From assembly GCA_902570545.1 (NCBI GenBank), contig CACFYO010000006.1:1-43186 (forward strand): a stretch of 43,186 bases of DNA. Reading direction: 5' to 3'. Made by a program: the position numbers and the translations under genes. This DNA is from an uncultured Pelagibacteraceae bacterium. GTDB lineage: Bacteria; Pseudomonadota; Alphaproteobacteria; Pelagibacterales; Pelagibacteraceae. Each line of letters starts with the position of its first letter. The stretch's first letter is position 1. Under the pieces are notes generated by a model. The model worked only from the letters and a program-made list of their open reading frames with translations, searched no databases and was not told the DNA's origin. Of this stretch, positions 1 to 8,185 are shown piece after piece.

Positions 1-713
1 GCATTTTTCTGAATTAGTTTTCCAGCTCTTGTTGATCCTGTGAATGAGATCATATCAATGTCAGGATGACCAGACATATGATTTCCAACAATTTCTCCAT
101 TTCCATTCACTAAATTAAAAACTCCAGCAGGAAAGCCAGCTTCATCAATCATTTCAGCAAACAATACTGCTGATACCGGAGCAATTTCAGACGGTTTTAA
201 AATCATTGTACATCCAGCAGCTAAAGCTGGAATAACTTTTAAAATAATTTGGTTCATTGGATAATTCCAAGGTGTAATTAATCCACAAACTCCAATTGGT
301 TCATATCTAATGTGGTTATTAGATTTAGGATCAAATTGATGTTCAAAATTAAAATCTTTTAAAATCTCAATGTTATTTCTACAAATATCAGCTCCCATTT
401 TAGTATGAGTTTCTGATGCAAAATCTAGTGGTGCTCCCATTTCTTTAGACTGAGCCCCAACCATTTCGTCCCATCTTCTTTTGTAAATTTCTTCAAACTT
501 TTCAAGTAAAGCTAATCTTTCCTCTTTTGTGGTTTCTCTCCAGGTCTCAAATGCAATATTCGCTGCTTTTATTGCTTTATCTGCGTCTTCTGCAGAGCCT
601 AAAGATATTATCGCAAAAGCTTCCTCAGTTGAGGGATTAATTACCTCAAAATCATTTGGCGTAGCAGGTGAAACCCACTTTCCATTTATATAAAAATTTT
701 TCTTTTCAATCAT
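1..713 (-). CDS. NAD(P)-dependent aldehyde dehydrogenase (3' end cut by window edge)
   Basis: The frame starts at an ATG (713-711) and stays open to the left edge, giving about 237 N-terminal residues of a protein that is normally about 475. It begins MIEKKNFYINGKWV and has the usual ALDH N-terminal landmarks: an ITPWNYPMNQ segment, KPSEIAPVSA and the cofactor-binding SFTGSTRAG. The catalytic Cys half lies outside the window. The enzyme should oxidise an aldehyde to a carboxylate in the cytoplasm; the substrate is unknown. It is the last visible gene of a minus-strand trio, 20 bp downstream of a 3-hydroxyisobutyrate-dehydrogenase-like gene. That pairing resembles an alcohol-to-aldehyde-to-acid route, but this is inference. 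It is clearly paralogous to the ALDH at 26203-27636, with near-identical N-termini. Confidence 0.93.
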   Translation of the reverse strand, partial: MIEKKNFYINGKWVSPATPNDFEVINPSTEEAFAIISLGSAEDADKAIKAANIAFETWRETTKEERLALLEKFEEIYKRRWDEMVGAQSKEMGAPLDFASETHTKMGADICRNNIEILKDFNFEHQFDPKSNNHIRYEPIGVCGLITPWNYPMNQIILKVIPALAAGCTMILKPSEIAPVSAVLFAEMIDEAGFPAGVFNLVNGNGEIVGNHMSGHPDIDMISFTGSTRAGKLIQKN

Positions 714-733
714 AAATTATTGTAGCATAAAAT

Positions 734-1675
734 TTAAATTTCATAACCTTTTTCTTCAGGCTCAATATCAGTTAACTCCTCGGGAAACCCTTCAGCTCTA
801 AAATCAATTTTATTTAAATCTTCCATTCTTTTTACTATCATCGAGGACCAAGCTCTTGATCCATATTTTTTTTGACCATCCTTAAATATGTCAACAATTT
901 TTGGAGAAATTTCTAAAGGTGCATTTAATTTTTTTGCTAGTTCATCAAATAGACCTGTATCCTTTAAAACAAGATCCATTGTAAAATTTATATTATAAGA
1001 GCCATTTAAAATAACTTGGCTCTCAGTTTCATGAACAAATGAATTACCTGAAGAAACTGCAATTCCTTTATATGTTTTTGCTAGATCTAGTTTTGACTTT
1101 TTGGCTACTGTCCATGCCTCCCCAAGGGCAATCAAATGTGCAGAGGCTAAATAATTTGTAATTACTTTCAATACTGAAGCGGTTCCTAATTCACCTGTGT
1201 GTAATATTTTTCGCCCCATTACAGTTAAAGCAGGTAAAATCTTTTCAAATGCCTCCCTTTCTCCACCAACAAATATTGCTATATTTCCAGATGCTGCTCT
1301 ATGGCATCCACCGCTTACTGGACCATCTAAGGGTATTGCCTTTTTTTCAATTACTTTTTTCCCAATCCTTTTTACCTCTGCCTCATCAGTAGTGCTCATT
1401 TCCAACCATATTTTATTTTCAGAAATACCTTCTAGAATTCCTTTCTTTCCCTCCATCACTTCTGCACAAATTTCAGGAGAAGGAAGACAAGTTATTATTA
1501 AATCATTTTCCTCAGCCAGTTCTTTAGCAGAGTTTGCAATTTTAGCCCCAGAGTCTTTAAACTGTTTTGTTAAATTTTTATCTAAATCTCTAACTGTTAA
1601 ATTAAATTTATTCCTCAATAAACTCCCAGCTAGTTTTCCTCCAACGTTTCCCAATCCAATAAATCCTACATTCAT
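734..1675 (-). CDS. 3-hydroxyisobutyrate dehydrogenase-family oxidoreductase
   Basis: This 313-residue protein has the full architecture of beta-hydroxyacid dehydrogenases. The N-terminal Rossmann motif GFIGLGNVGG is at residues 4-13, the substrate-site motif DGPVSGG at about 117-123, and the presumed catalytic Lys at about 170 in a GTASVLKVITN context. A helical C-terminal domain follows, as in 6-phosphogluconate-dehydrogenase-like enzymes. Known members oxidise 3-hydroxyisobutyrate, tartronate semialdehyde or related 3-hydroxy acids with NAD(P); the sequence alone does not choose between them. Its ATG overlaps the stop of the upstream EamA gene by one base (TAATG), and an ALDH gene follows 20 bp later. 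The three genes are therefore probably one operon for uptake or export and oxidation of a hydroxy compound. Confidence 0.88.
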   Translation of the reverse strand: MNVGFIGLGNVGGKLAGSLLRNKFNLTVRDLDKNLTKQFKDSGAKIANSAKELAEENDLIITCLPSPEICAEVMEGKKGILEGISENKIWLEMSTTDEAEVKRIGKKVIEKKAIPLDGPVSGGCHRAASGNIAIFVGGEREAFEKILPALTVMGRKILHTGELGTASVLKVITNYLASAHLIALGEAWTVAKKSKLDLAKTYKGIAVSSGNSFVHETESQVILNGSYNINFTMDLVLKDTGLFDELAKKLNAPLEISPKIVDIFKDGQKKYGSRAWSSMIVKRMEDLNKIDFRAEGFPEELTDIEPEEKGYEI

Positions 1676-2538
1676 TAATTTACCTCCTCTTTCTTTTTAT
1701 ATAATATCATTATGACACCAAATATTATTACTACTCCTCCAATAAATAATTCACTTGTTGGTTTTTCACCTAATAAAAATATTGCAGCAAGCAACCCAGT
1801 GGGTGGTATACCCATAGTCACTACTGGTAATACTTTATATAATGGGTTATTTTTTAGAACATAATAAAAACAACCATAAGTAATTGGCTGCATAATAAAT
1901 CCTATATAAAATGCTATTAACCAGTGATTAAATTTAGCAGTTGATAAATATGATATGGTATCACCTTCAATTACCGCAGAAATTAAAATTAAAGTGGGTC
2001 CAGAAAATAATGCAAGCCACGCAACTAAAGATAAAGGATTAATTTCTTTACTCAAAGGTTTAACAATTACTTGGCCAAGTGCCCATATTGCTGAACCTAA
2101 AATTGTAAGAGCGATCCCAAATATTTTTCCATCTAAATTAGGTGAGCCAGTTAAAATATAAACTCCTACAAATGCAATTCCTATCCCAATCAAAGCTCTT
2201 AAAGTTGGTTTCTCTTTCAACATAAAAAAAGCAAATATTACTCCAAATGGAACTTCTGTTTGTACTAATAATACCGCTGCAGAAGCATCAATAAAATTTA
2301 AACCAGTATAGGTAATACTGTATTGCAATGTGTTTGCTATAAACGATGCGATAAAAATTTTTTTTAAAAAACCTTTTGGAATAGGAAACCACCAAATTAA
2401 AATAGAAGCAGCAAAAATAAATCTTAATCCCATTAGAAGTATTGGAGGAAAAGACTCAAAAGCAGGTTTGGCAATTACAAAACCAAAACCTAAAAAGATA
2501 GGAACAAGCGATGCAACTAGAGTGTCTTTAAAATTCAT
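1675..2538 (-). CDS. EamA/DMT-family membrane transporter
   Basis: This 287-residue protein is almost entirely hydrophobic, with about ten predicted transmembrane helices in two five-helix halves, the duplicated EamA layout of the drug/metabolite transporter superfamily. Family-typical segments include LLMGLRFIFAA near residues 34-44, a FFMLKEKPT loop, and the matching C-terminal FLLGEKPTS. It ends in a short cytoplasmic KKKEE tail. Members export or import small metabolites such as amino acids or nucleobases; the substrate cannot be inferred. It is the first gene of the minus-strand trio and diverges from the EutA-like gene across 60 bp, which must hold both promoters. Confidence 0.88.
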   Translation of the reverse strand: MNFKDTLVASLVPIFLGFGFVIAKPAFESFPPILLMGLRFIFAASILIWWFPIPKGFLKKIFIASFIANTLQYSITYTGLNFIDASAAVLLVQTEVPFGVIFAFFMLKEKPTLRALIGIGIAFVGVYILTGSPNLDGKIFGIALTILGSAIWALGQVIVKPLSKEINPLSLVAWLALFSGPTLILISAVIEGDTISYLSTAKFNHWLIAFYIGFIMQPITYGCFYYVLKNNPLYKVLPVVTMGIPPTGLLAAIFLLGEKPTSELFIGGVVIIFGVIMILYKKKEEVN

Positions 2539-2598
2539 TCAATTCATTTAATATTAATGATTATTTAAGAACTTATGATATATTCACTTTTTTAAAAT

Positions 2599-3339
2599 AT
2601 GAATTCAACAAAAATAGAACCAAAATACATAAGTAAATCAAATCCACGAGTTGGCCTTATTGCTCTTGCAAGTGATTTTATGATTGAGAGAGATTTTATT
2701 AATGTAATTAAGGATAGAGAAATTGATTTTTTTGTTAATAGAATAGAGTGCTATAATCCTTTAACCAAAGAAAATCTCATTAAAATGTCAGATAAAGTAA
2801 CCAGTGTAACAAAAGATATTTTACCAGATCAAGATATTGATTGCGTAGTCTACGGATGTACTTCTGGAACTATTGCAGCAGGCTATAACTCTATTAAGCA
2901 AAAGGTAAAAGCAGCTAAACCAATGGCTGAAGTTACAACACCAAGTACTGCAGCTATAAAAGCATTAAAAAAGTTAAATATTAAAAAGCTTTCACTATTT
3001 ACCCCTTACAGCAAAAAACTTAATGATGAGGTTATGGAATATTTTAAGTCAGAAGGATTTGAGATAACATCTAATTCATACTTTGATATAGAAGCAGATT
3101 ATGACATTGGAAAAGTAGACCAAAATTATTTGTATGATGTCCTGTCTAAAATAAATTTAAATGGAGCGGATGCATTATTTGTATCTTGTACAGCTCTTCC
3201 TGTATTGCCTATAATTGATAAACTTGAGAAAAAACTTAACACCATTGTTTTATCAAGTAATCAGGCTTTAATTTGGGATACTCTTGTCCAAATAAAAAAA
3301 AATAACCTTGTAGAAGGTTTTGGTAAATTATTCAGATAG
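2599..3339 (+). CDS. Asp/Glu racemase-superfamily protein (maleate isomerase / EutA-like)
   Basis: At 246 residues this fits maleate cis-trans isomerases, arylmalonate decarboxylases and the EutA proteins of ectoine-utilisation clusters. Both catalytic cysteines of the superfamily are in place: Cys87 in VVYGCTSGT and Cys197 in FVSCTALPV. Enzymes of this fold use the Cys pair for racemisation, cis-trans isomerisation or decarboxylation of small carboxylates. It lies six bases ahead of the DoeA/EutD-like gene, and that pairing is what points to the EutA subgroup rather than to glutamate racemase. The precise role of EutA is unsettled (proposed stereochemical inversion in hydroxyectoine use), so I give no symbol. 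The ATG at 2599 lacks a clear Shine-Dalgarno sequence. Confidence 0.8.
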   Translation: MNSTKIEPKYISKSNPRVGLIALASDFMIERDFINVIKDREIDFFVNRIECYNPLTKENLIKMSDKVTSVTKDILPDQDIDCVVYGCTSGTIAAGYNSIKQKVKAAKPMAEVTTPSTAAIKALKKLNIKKLSLFTPYSKKLNDEVMEYFKSEGFEITSNSYFDIEADYDIGKVDQNYLYDVLSKINLNGADALFVSCTALPVLPIIDKLEKKLNTIVLSSNQALIWDTLVQIKKNNLVEGFGKLFR

Positions 3340-3345
3340 AAATTC

Positions 3346-4515
3346 ATGTCATTTACAAAGGAAGAATATAAAAATCGGTTAAAAAAAGTTCAATCGATGA
3401 TGCAGGATAAAGGTATCGAACTTTTAATCTCTCATGACACTAATAATATGAATTATTTAACTGGTTATGATGCATGGTCTTTTTATTATGCCCAATGTGC
3501 AATTGTTCATGTTAACTTTGATGAGCCTTTATGCTTTGTAAGAGCGCAAGATTCAGGAGGTGCGTATATAAAAACGTATCTCAAAGATGAAAATATAATT
3601 GTGTATGATGAAAATTATATTCATACATGGCCAAAACATCCTTACGATTATCTAATACAAATTATCAAAGATAGAGATTGGGATAAGCTTTCAATTGGGG
3701 TTGAAATGGATGCTCATTATTTTACTGCTTTTTGCTATGAAAAGATAAAACAAGGTTTACCTAATGCAAAAATAAAAGATTCAGAGAGATTAGTTAACTG
3801 GGCAAGATTTGCAAAATCTGATGCAGAAATTAATTATATGAAAACTGCTGCACTAATTTCAGAAAAAGGAATGAGGACTGCAATGGAGGTAATAAAACCA
3901 GGAGTAAGACAATGCGATGCAGTAGGAGAAATTCAAAAAACTTTATTTTATGGGACACCTGAGTTTGGTGGAGAGTATTCTAGTATCGCTACACTTTTAC
4001 CAACAGGAAAAGGAACATCTGCTTCTCATTTGACAGCAACGCAGGACAAGTTTGTCGAGGGCGAAGCGACGATTGTTGAGTTATCTGGAGTTTATAAAAG
4101 ATATCATGCGCCAATGGCTAGAACCATATTACTTGGAAAACCGGATCAATTAAAAATAGACACGATGAAAAAAACTATCGAAGCTCTTCAAGCTGGAATT
4201 GATGCTACAAAACCTGGAAATACAGCAAATGATGTAGCGCAAGCTTTTTGGGGTATTTTAGATAAATATGGAATAGAGAAAAAATCAAGAACTGGTTATT
4301 CAATTGGAATAGGTTACCCGCCAGATTGGGGCGAGCATACACTTAATATATATAAAGGAGAAATGACCGAATTAGTTCCAAATGCGTGTTTTCATATGAT
4401 AGCTGTAATGCAATTTGGTGATTGGGGAGTTGAAGCATCTGAAGCTATAAGAGTTACAGATAAAGGGTGTGAATTATTTTGTAATTTTTCAAAAGAGTTA
4501 CATATTAAGAGTTAA
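3346..4515 (+). CDS. doeA: M24-family ectoine hydrolase-like protein (DoeA/EutD type)
   Basis: This 389-residue pita-bread-fold protein has the creatinase N-terminal domain (about 1-160) and the M24 C-terminal domain (about 165-389). The wording of several segments matches my memory of DoeA/EutD: GVEMDAHYFTAFCYE at 118-132, LLPTGKGTSASHL at about 217-229, KRYHAP at 251-256 and GIGYPPDWGEHT near 321-332. The five metal ligands of true prolidases and methionine aminopeptidases are mostly gone; Glu245 (VELSG) sits where the first Asp should be. As I recall, characterised EutD works without metal through a glutamate nucleophile. The expected reaction is hydrolytic opening of ectoine to acetylated 2,4-diaminobutyrate. 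No deacetylase or aminotransferase partner is in view, so another cyclic amidine, creatine or a related substrate remains possible. Confidence 0.78.
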   Translation: MSFTKEEYKNRLKKVQSMMQDKGIELLISHDTNNMNYLTGYDAWSFYYAQCAIVHVNFDEPLCFVRAQDSGGAYIKTYLKDENIIVYDENYIHTWPKHPYDYLIQIIKDRDWDKLSIGVEMDAHYFTAFCYEKIKQGLPNAKIKDSERLVNWARFAKSDAEINYMKTAALISEKGMRTAMEVIKPGVRQCDAVGEIQKTLFYGTPEFGGEYSSIATLLPTGKGTSASHLTATQDKFVEGEATIVELSGVYKRYHAPMARTILLGKPDQLKIDTMKKTIEALQAGIDATKPGNTANDVAQAFWGILDKYGIEKKSRTGYSIGIGYPPDWGEHTLNIYKGEMTELVPNACFHMIAVMQFGDWGVEASEAIRVTDKGCELFCNFSKELHIKS

Positions 4516-4537
4516 TTAAGTGTTGCAAACAACTTAA
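4516..4537. promoter_or_regulatory. imperfect dyad between doeA-like and potA-like genes
   Basis: The 45-bp spacer holds an imperfect inverted repeat: TTAAGTGTTG and CAACTTAA around a CAAA centre, with a two-base bulge on the left arm. It starts directly after the doeA-like stop. A TTGCAA at 4523-4528 followed 17 bases later by TTTAAA could be a weak promoter inside it. It might be an operator or only AT-rich chance; there is no comparative evidence. Confidence 0.25.
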
Positions 4538-4560
4538 CTAAATGTTTTAAAAACTAACTT

Positions 4561-5646
4561 ATGCCTAAAAAAGAAGATTTCGTAAAATTTGATAAAGTCG
4601 ACAAAAGCTACGATGGAAAAGTATTAGTAGTTAAAGATTTGAATTTAGATATCGAAGAAGGTGAGTTTGTAACAATGCTTGGACCCTCTGGTTCAGGAAA
4701 AACTACATGCTTAATGATGCTTGCTGGTTTTGAAACACCGACTAATGGAGAAATTTATTTAGATAAAAATCCAATTTCAAATATTCCTCCACATAAAAGA
4801 GGTATTGGAATGGTTTTTCAAAATTATGCTCTGTTTCCGCATATGACAGTTTTTGAAAATTTAGCATTTCCATTGAAGGTAAGAAAAATGTCTCAAGTGG
4901 AAATAGAAAAAAAAGTAGATAAAGCTTTATCAATGGTTTCACTCGGTGGATTTGCAAACAGAATGCCAGGTCAGTTGTCAGGAGGTCAACAACAAAGAGT
5001 AGCAGTTGCAAGAGCATTAGTTTTCGATCCATCTGTTGTATTAATGGATGAGCCTTTAGGTGCCTTAGATAAAAATTTAAGAGAGAGTATGCAGTATGAA
5101 ATTAAACATATTCATGAGAGTATTGGTGTAACAGTTGTGTATGTTACTCACGATCAAGGTGAAGCATTAACAATGTCAAACAGAATAGCTGTATTTAATG
5201 ATGGTAAAGTTCAGCAACTTTCAAGTCCAGATAAGTTATATGAAGAACCTGTGAACTCCTTTGTTGCAGAATTTATTGGAGAAAATAATACCTTTGGTGG
5301 AGAGGTTTCTGAAATTTCAAATGGAACATGTAGAGTGAAATTAGAAAAGGGTGAAATAATTGCTAATCCGATTTCAGTAAAATCTGTTGGTGAAAAAACT
5401 ACAGTATCAATTAGACCAGAACGAGCTTTGATAAACCCTAAAGACAAAATGGATAATAATCAAAAAGGAAAAATTGAAGAAGTCATTTATCATGGGGATC
5501 ACACTAGAGTTAGATTAAATTTACTTGGTAATTCAGAATTTATATTGAAAGTTCCAAACAGTTCTCAAAACTTAGATATAAAACTTGGAAATGAAATTAA
5601 TATCGGCTGGAACAGTCATGATGCTCGAGCATTAGACCCAAAATAA
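4561..5646 (+). CDS. potA: Polyamine-type ABC transporter ATPase (PotA-like)
   Basis: This 361-residue ATPase has Walker A GPSGSGKTT at 41-49, the Q-loop in VFQNYALFPH (about 85-94), signature LSGGQQQRV at 139-147, Walker B VVLMDEP at 159-165 and the switch histidine in VTHDQGEA. A TOBE-type regulatory domain follows from about residue 240. This is the PotA/FbpC branch, which energises spermidine/putrescine, iron or related importers. The binding protein and two permeases follow directly, so the set is complete. Translation begins at ATG 4561, 45 bp after the doeA-like gene, so it is probably co-transcribed with it. The substrate need not be a polyamine, because the ectoine-hydrolase-like neighbours suggest a small cyclic or cationic compound. 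Confidence 0.9.
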   Translation: MPKKEDFVKFDKVDKSYDGKVLVVKDLNLDIEEGEFVTMLGPSGSGKTTCLMMLAGFETPTNGEIYLDKNPISNIPPHKRGIGMVFQNYALFPHMTVFENLAFPLKVRKMSQVEIEKKVDKALSMVSLGGFANRMPGQLSGGQQQRVAVARALVFDPSVVLMDEPLGALDKNLRESMQYEIKHIHESIGVTVVYVTHDQGEALTMSNRIAVFNDGKVQQLSSPDKLYEEPVNSFVAEFIGENNTFGGEVSEISNGTCRVKLEKGEIIANPISVKSVGEKTTVSIRPERALINPKDKMDNNQKGKIEEVIYHGDHTRVRLNLLGNSEFILKVPNSSQNLDIKLGNEINIGWNSHDARALDPK

Positions 5647-5679
5647 GCTAAATTACTTCATTTTCGCCAAAATCACCTG

Positions 5680-5710
5680 TTGACTCTTATATTCTATGTT
5701 GCTGTACTAT
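5680..5710 (+). promoter_or_regulatory. predicted sigma-70-type promoter of the binding-protein gene
   Basis: TTGACT at 5680-5685 matches a -35 box well. TACTAT at 5705-5710, preceded by TG, would be an extended -10 box at a spacing of 19 bases; shifting the -10 to TGTACT gives 17. It lies in the 97-bp spacer between the ATPase and binding-protein genes, suggesting that the binding protein has its own promoter in addition to read-through. Confidence 0.5.
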
Positions 5711-5734
5711 TTTTTTATAAAAAAACGTTTAAAC

Positions 5735-5740
5735 GGAGGA
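5735..5740 (+). promoter_or_regulatory. strong Shine-Dalgarno sequence (GGAGGA)
   Basis: GGAGGA lies three bases before the ATG at 5744, in a genome region where most genes show no clear Shine-Dalgarno sequence. It fixes the start of the binding-protein gene and predicts high translation, as expected for a periplasmic binding protein needed in excess over its permeases. Confidence 0.75.
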
Positions 5741-5743
5741 TAA

Positions 5744-6862
5744 ATGAAAAAAATAAGTAAATTATTACTTGCTTTAACATTTGCAGTTTCTGTATCTACA
5801 TCCGCTTTTGCGGTAGTTGTTGCATCATGGGGTGGAGCATACACAGAAAGTCAAAAGTTAGGATATGGTGATCCAACATCTAAAGCATTAGGTGTACCGA
5901 TTGAGTGGGTTGACTATTCAGGTGGACTTTCAGAAATTAAAGCGCAAATAGAGGCAGGAGCAATCACATGGGATATTATAGACGTATTCGCTTATGATAC
6001 TATTAATGGATGTGATGAAGGTATTTTTGTTGAATTTGATTTTGACAAAGATTTCCCGCCAGCACCAGATGGTACACCAGCTAGTGAAGACTTCTTTACT
6101 GATATGCCAAGTAAATGTGCAGTAGGAAATATCTTATATTCTTGGAACTATGCTTACAACAGTGATTTATTAAAAAGCACGCCAAAGACTTTAAAAGATT
6201 TCTTTAACACAAAAAGATTTCCTGGAAAAAGAGCTATTTACAAAAGTGCATTAACTAACTTAGAAATTGCATTAGCAGCAGATGGTGTAAAAATGGGTAA
6301 AGGTGGAGAATTTATCTACAAAAAATTAGAAGAACCAGGATATGTTGACAGAGCAATGAATAAAATCAAAAAACTTTGTGAGGATCCAAATGGCGGATGT
6401 GTATTCTGGTCAGCTGGAGCTCAACCACCAGAATTATTAATGAGTGGTGAAGTTGTAATGGCAACTGGTTGGAATGGTAGATTTTTCAATGCAGCAGTTG
6501 GTGAAGGTGCTCCAATAGTTCAAGTTTGGGATGGACAAGGTCTTGACTATGAATATTTTGCATTAGTGAAGGGTGGACCAAACCAAGAAGACGCTATGAA
6601 GGCTTTAGCAATGATGACAAGTACTGAGATGTTAGCAGGAAGTGCAAAATATATTGCTTATGCTCCATGGAGAAAATCATCAATTGCAGTTATGCAAGCA
6701 GGGGAGCCTTGGTATAAAGATGGAAAAACTAATATGGTTCCACATATGCCAACAGCACCAGCTAACCTTAAAAGATACTTCTTAGTAGACGCTGAGTACT
6801 GGGCTGATAATGGTACAGAGCTTGGTGAAAAATGGGAAGCTATGAAAGCTAGTATTAAATAA
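5744..6862 (+). CDS. Periplasmic substrate-binding protein of a polyamine-type ABC importer (PotD/PotF-like)
   Basis: This 372-residue protein begins with a classical signal peptide (MKKISKLLLALTFAV...), probably cut after AFA at residues 21-23. The mature start VVVASWGGAYTES is typical of the extracellular solute-binding family 8/PotD-like group. Features of a two-lobe binding protein follow, including WDIIDVFAYD, YSWNYAYNSD and an AWxxRF-like WNGRFF stretch. It should capture the solute in the periplasm and deliver it to the two permeases downstream. It has a strong Shine-Dalgarno sequence and its own predicted promoter, and a terminator lies 37 bp after its stop. The ligand is unknown: polyamine-like cations, or a ligand linked to the ectoine-hydrolase-like enzyme, are both possible. 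Confidence 0.88.
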   Translation: MKKISKLLLALTFAVSVSTSAFAVVVASWGGAYTESQKLGYGDPTSKALGVPIEWVDYSGGLSEIKAQIEAGAITWDIIDVFAYDTINGCDEGIFVEFDFDKDFPPAPDGTPASEDFFTDMPSKCAVGNILYSWNYAYNSDLLKSTPKTLKDFFNTKRFPGKRAIYKSALTNLEIALAADGVKMGKGGEFIYKKLEEPGYVDRAMNKIKKLCEDPNGGCVFWSAGAQPPELLMSGEVVMATGWNGRFFNAAVGEGAPIVQVWDGQGLDYEYFALVKGGPNQEDAMKALAMMTSTEMLAGSAKYIAYAPWRKSSIAVMQAGEPWYKDGKTNMVPHMPTAPANLKRYFLVDAEYWADNGTELGEKWEAMKASIK

Positions 6863-6899
6863 TTAAAGTTTTAAACACTTTAATTTTATATTATAGTAA

Positions 6900-6929
6900 G
6901 GGCGGTCATATTGACCGCCCTTTTTTTTT
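6900..6929 (+). terminator. Rho-independent terminator/attenuator abutting a start codon
   Basis: A 9-bp perfect GC-rich stem (GGGCGGTCA at 6900-6908, TGACCGCCC at 6912-6920) with a TAT loop is followed by nine T residues at 6921-6929. This is the strongest intrinsic terminator in the window. The last T touches the ATG of the downstream permease at 6930. It probably ends most transcripts after the binding-protein gene and lets a minority through to the permeases. Confidence 0.88.
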
Positions 6930-8183
6930 ATGAGCTCAGAAACAGGAAAAATTCTAACAACAGATGGAATTCCCCTAGAGGAAAGTCTAAAACAGTCAGA
7001 AAAGAAAAATAAAATTAAAGCTTTCTTACTAGTTGCGCCATTATTATTATTTTTAATTATTACATACATGATTCCAATTGGAGACATGTTCTCTAGAAGC
7101 ATAGATGATAAGATGGTTACAAATATGCTTCCCAAAACCTATAAAGCAATGGAAAACTGGGATGGTAAAGAACTTCCACCAGAAGAAGTTTTTGAAGCAT
7201 TTTATTTAGATTATAAAATTTTAGTTAAGAATAAAACTGCAGGAAAATTACAGACACAATTAAATTATGAAAAAAATGGTTTTAAAAGTGTTTTAAAAAA
7301 ACTTGCCAGAAAACAAAAGAAATTTGAGGAAGGAAACTACAAAGAACAAATAATGAAAGTTCACAAAAGATGGAGAAATGTTGAATATTGGAGAGCAATT
7401 AAAAGAAGAGCTCCATCTTATACATATTCAAAATATCTTAAGGGTATAGATATGTACTCAAATGAAGATGGAAAAATTGTTCAAGTATCTGAGGATAGAC
7501 GAATTCACAGAATTTTATGGATTAGAACAGTGGAGGTTGCTTTCTTTGTAACTTTATTTTGTTTTTTAATGGCTTATCCAATTGCACATTTATTGGCAAC
7601 TCTACCCATGAAATATAGTAATTTGCTAATGATTTGTGTCTTATTGCCTTTTTGGACTTCTTTACTTGTAAGAACTGCTAGTTGGATGATTCTTTTACAA
7701 CAACAAGGTATTGTTAATGACTTTTTTGTTTGGATAGGTCTCGTTGCAGACGATAACAGACCAGAAATGATGTACAATAAAACTGGTACCTATGTAGCAA
7801 TGACACAAATATTATTACCATTCATGGTTTTACCTTTGTACAGTGTTATGAAAACAATATCACCTAGTCTGATGAGAGCTGGCAAATCTTTAGGAGCAAC
7901 ACCAGCTACTGCTTTTTTTAAAGTTTATTTTCCACTTACAATTCCAGGTATTGGGGCAGGTTGCTTATTAGTATTTATCCTTGCAATTGGGTATTACATA
8001 ACCCCAGCCTTAGTAGGTGGAGCTTCAGGAACACTTATTAGTAACCAAATAGCCTATCACATGAAGAGTACTTTAGATTGGAGTTTTGCATCTGCGATGG
8101 GTTTAATGCTTTTGACAGGAGTACTTGTAATCTATTGGATTTATAACAAACTTGTAGGAGTTGATAATATTAAACTAGGATAA
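6930..8183 (+). CDS. potB: ABC importer permease with large insertion (PotB-like)
   Basis: This 417-residue membrane protein is much longer than usual PotB (about 285). The first helix is at about 30-50. A highly charged, Lys/Arg-rich segment of about 140 residues (58-198) follows before the remaining helices. The permease core has the EAA-loop signature GKSLGATPATAFFKVYFP, which contacts the ATPase. The insertion follows helix 1, so it should face the periplasm, where it could contact the binding protein; this is inference. The ATG at 6930 directly follows the T-tract of a terminator, so there is no room for a normal ribosome binding site. No alternative in-frame start lies before the first helix. 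It pairs with the permease gene that starts two bases after its stop. Confidence 0.85.
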   Translation: MSSETGKILTTDGIPLEESLKQSEKKNKIKAFLLVAPLLLFLIITYMIPIGDMFSRSIDDKMVTNMLPKTYKAMENWDGKELPPEEVFEAFYLDYKILVKNKTAGKLQTQLNYEKNGFKSVLKKLARKQKKFEEGNYKEQIMKVHKRWRNVEYWRAIKRRAPSYTYSKYLKGIDMYSNEDGKIVQVSEDRRIHRILWIRTVEVAFFVTLFCFLMAYPIAHLLATLPMKYSNLLMICVLLPFWTSLLVRTASWMILLQQQGIVNDFFVWIGLVADDNRPEMMYNKTGTYVAMTQILLPFMVLPLYSVMKTISPSLMRAGKSLGATPATAFFKVYFPLTIPGIGAGCLLVFILAIGYYITPALVGGASGTLISNQIAYHMKSTLDWSFASAMGLMLLTGVLVIYWIYNKLVGVDNIKLG

Positions 8184-8185
8184 TT

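Noticed and set aside
1197..1715. 172-codon plus-strand open frame opposite the 3-hydroxyisobutyrate-dehydrogenase-like gene
   Set aside because: It is antisense to a clearly conserved enzyme, Pro/Ser/Phe-rich as expected for a shadow, and has no recognisable motif.
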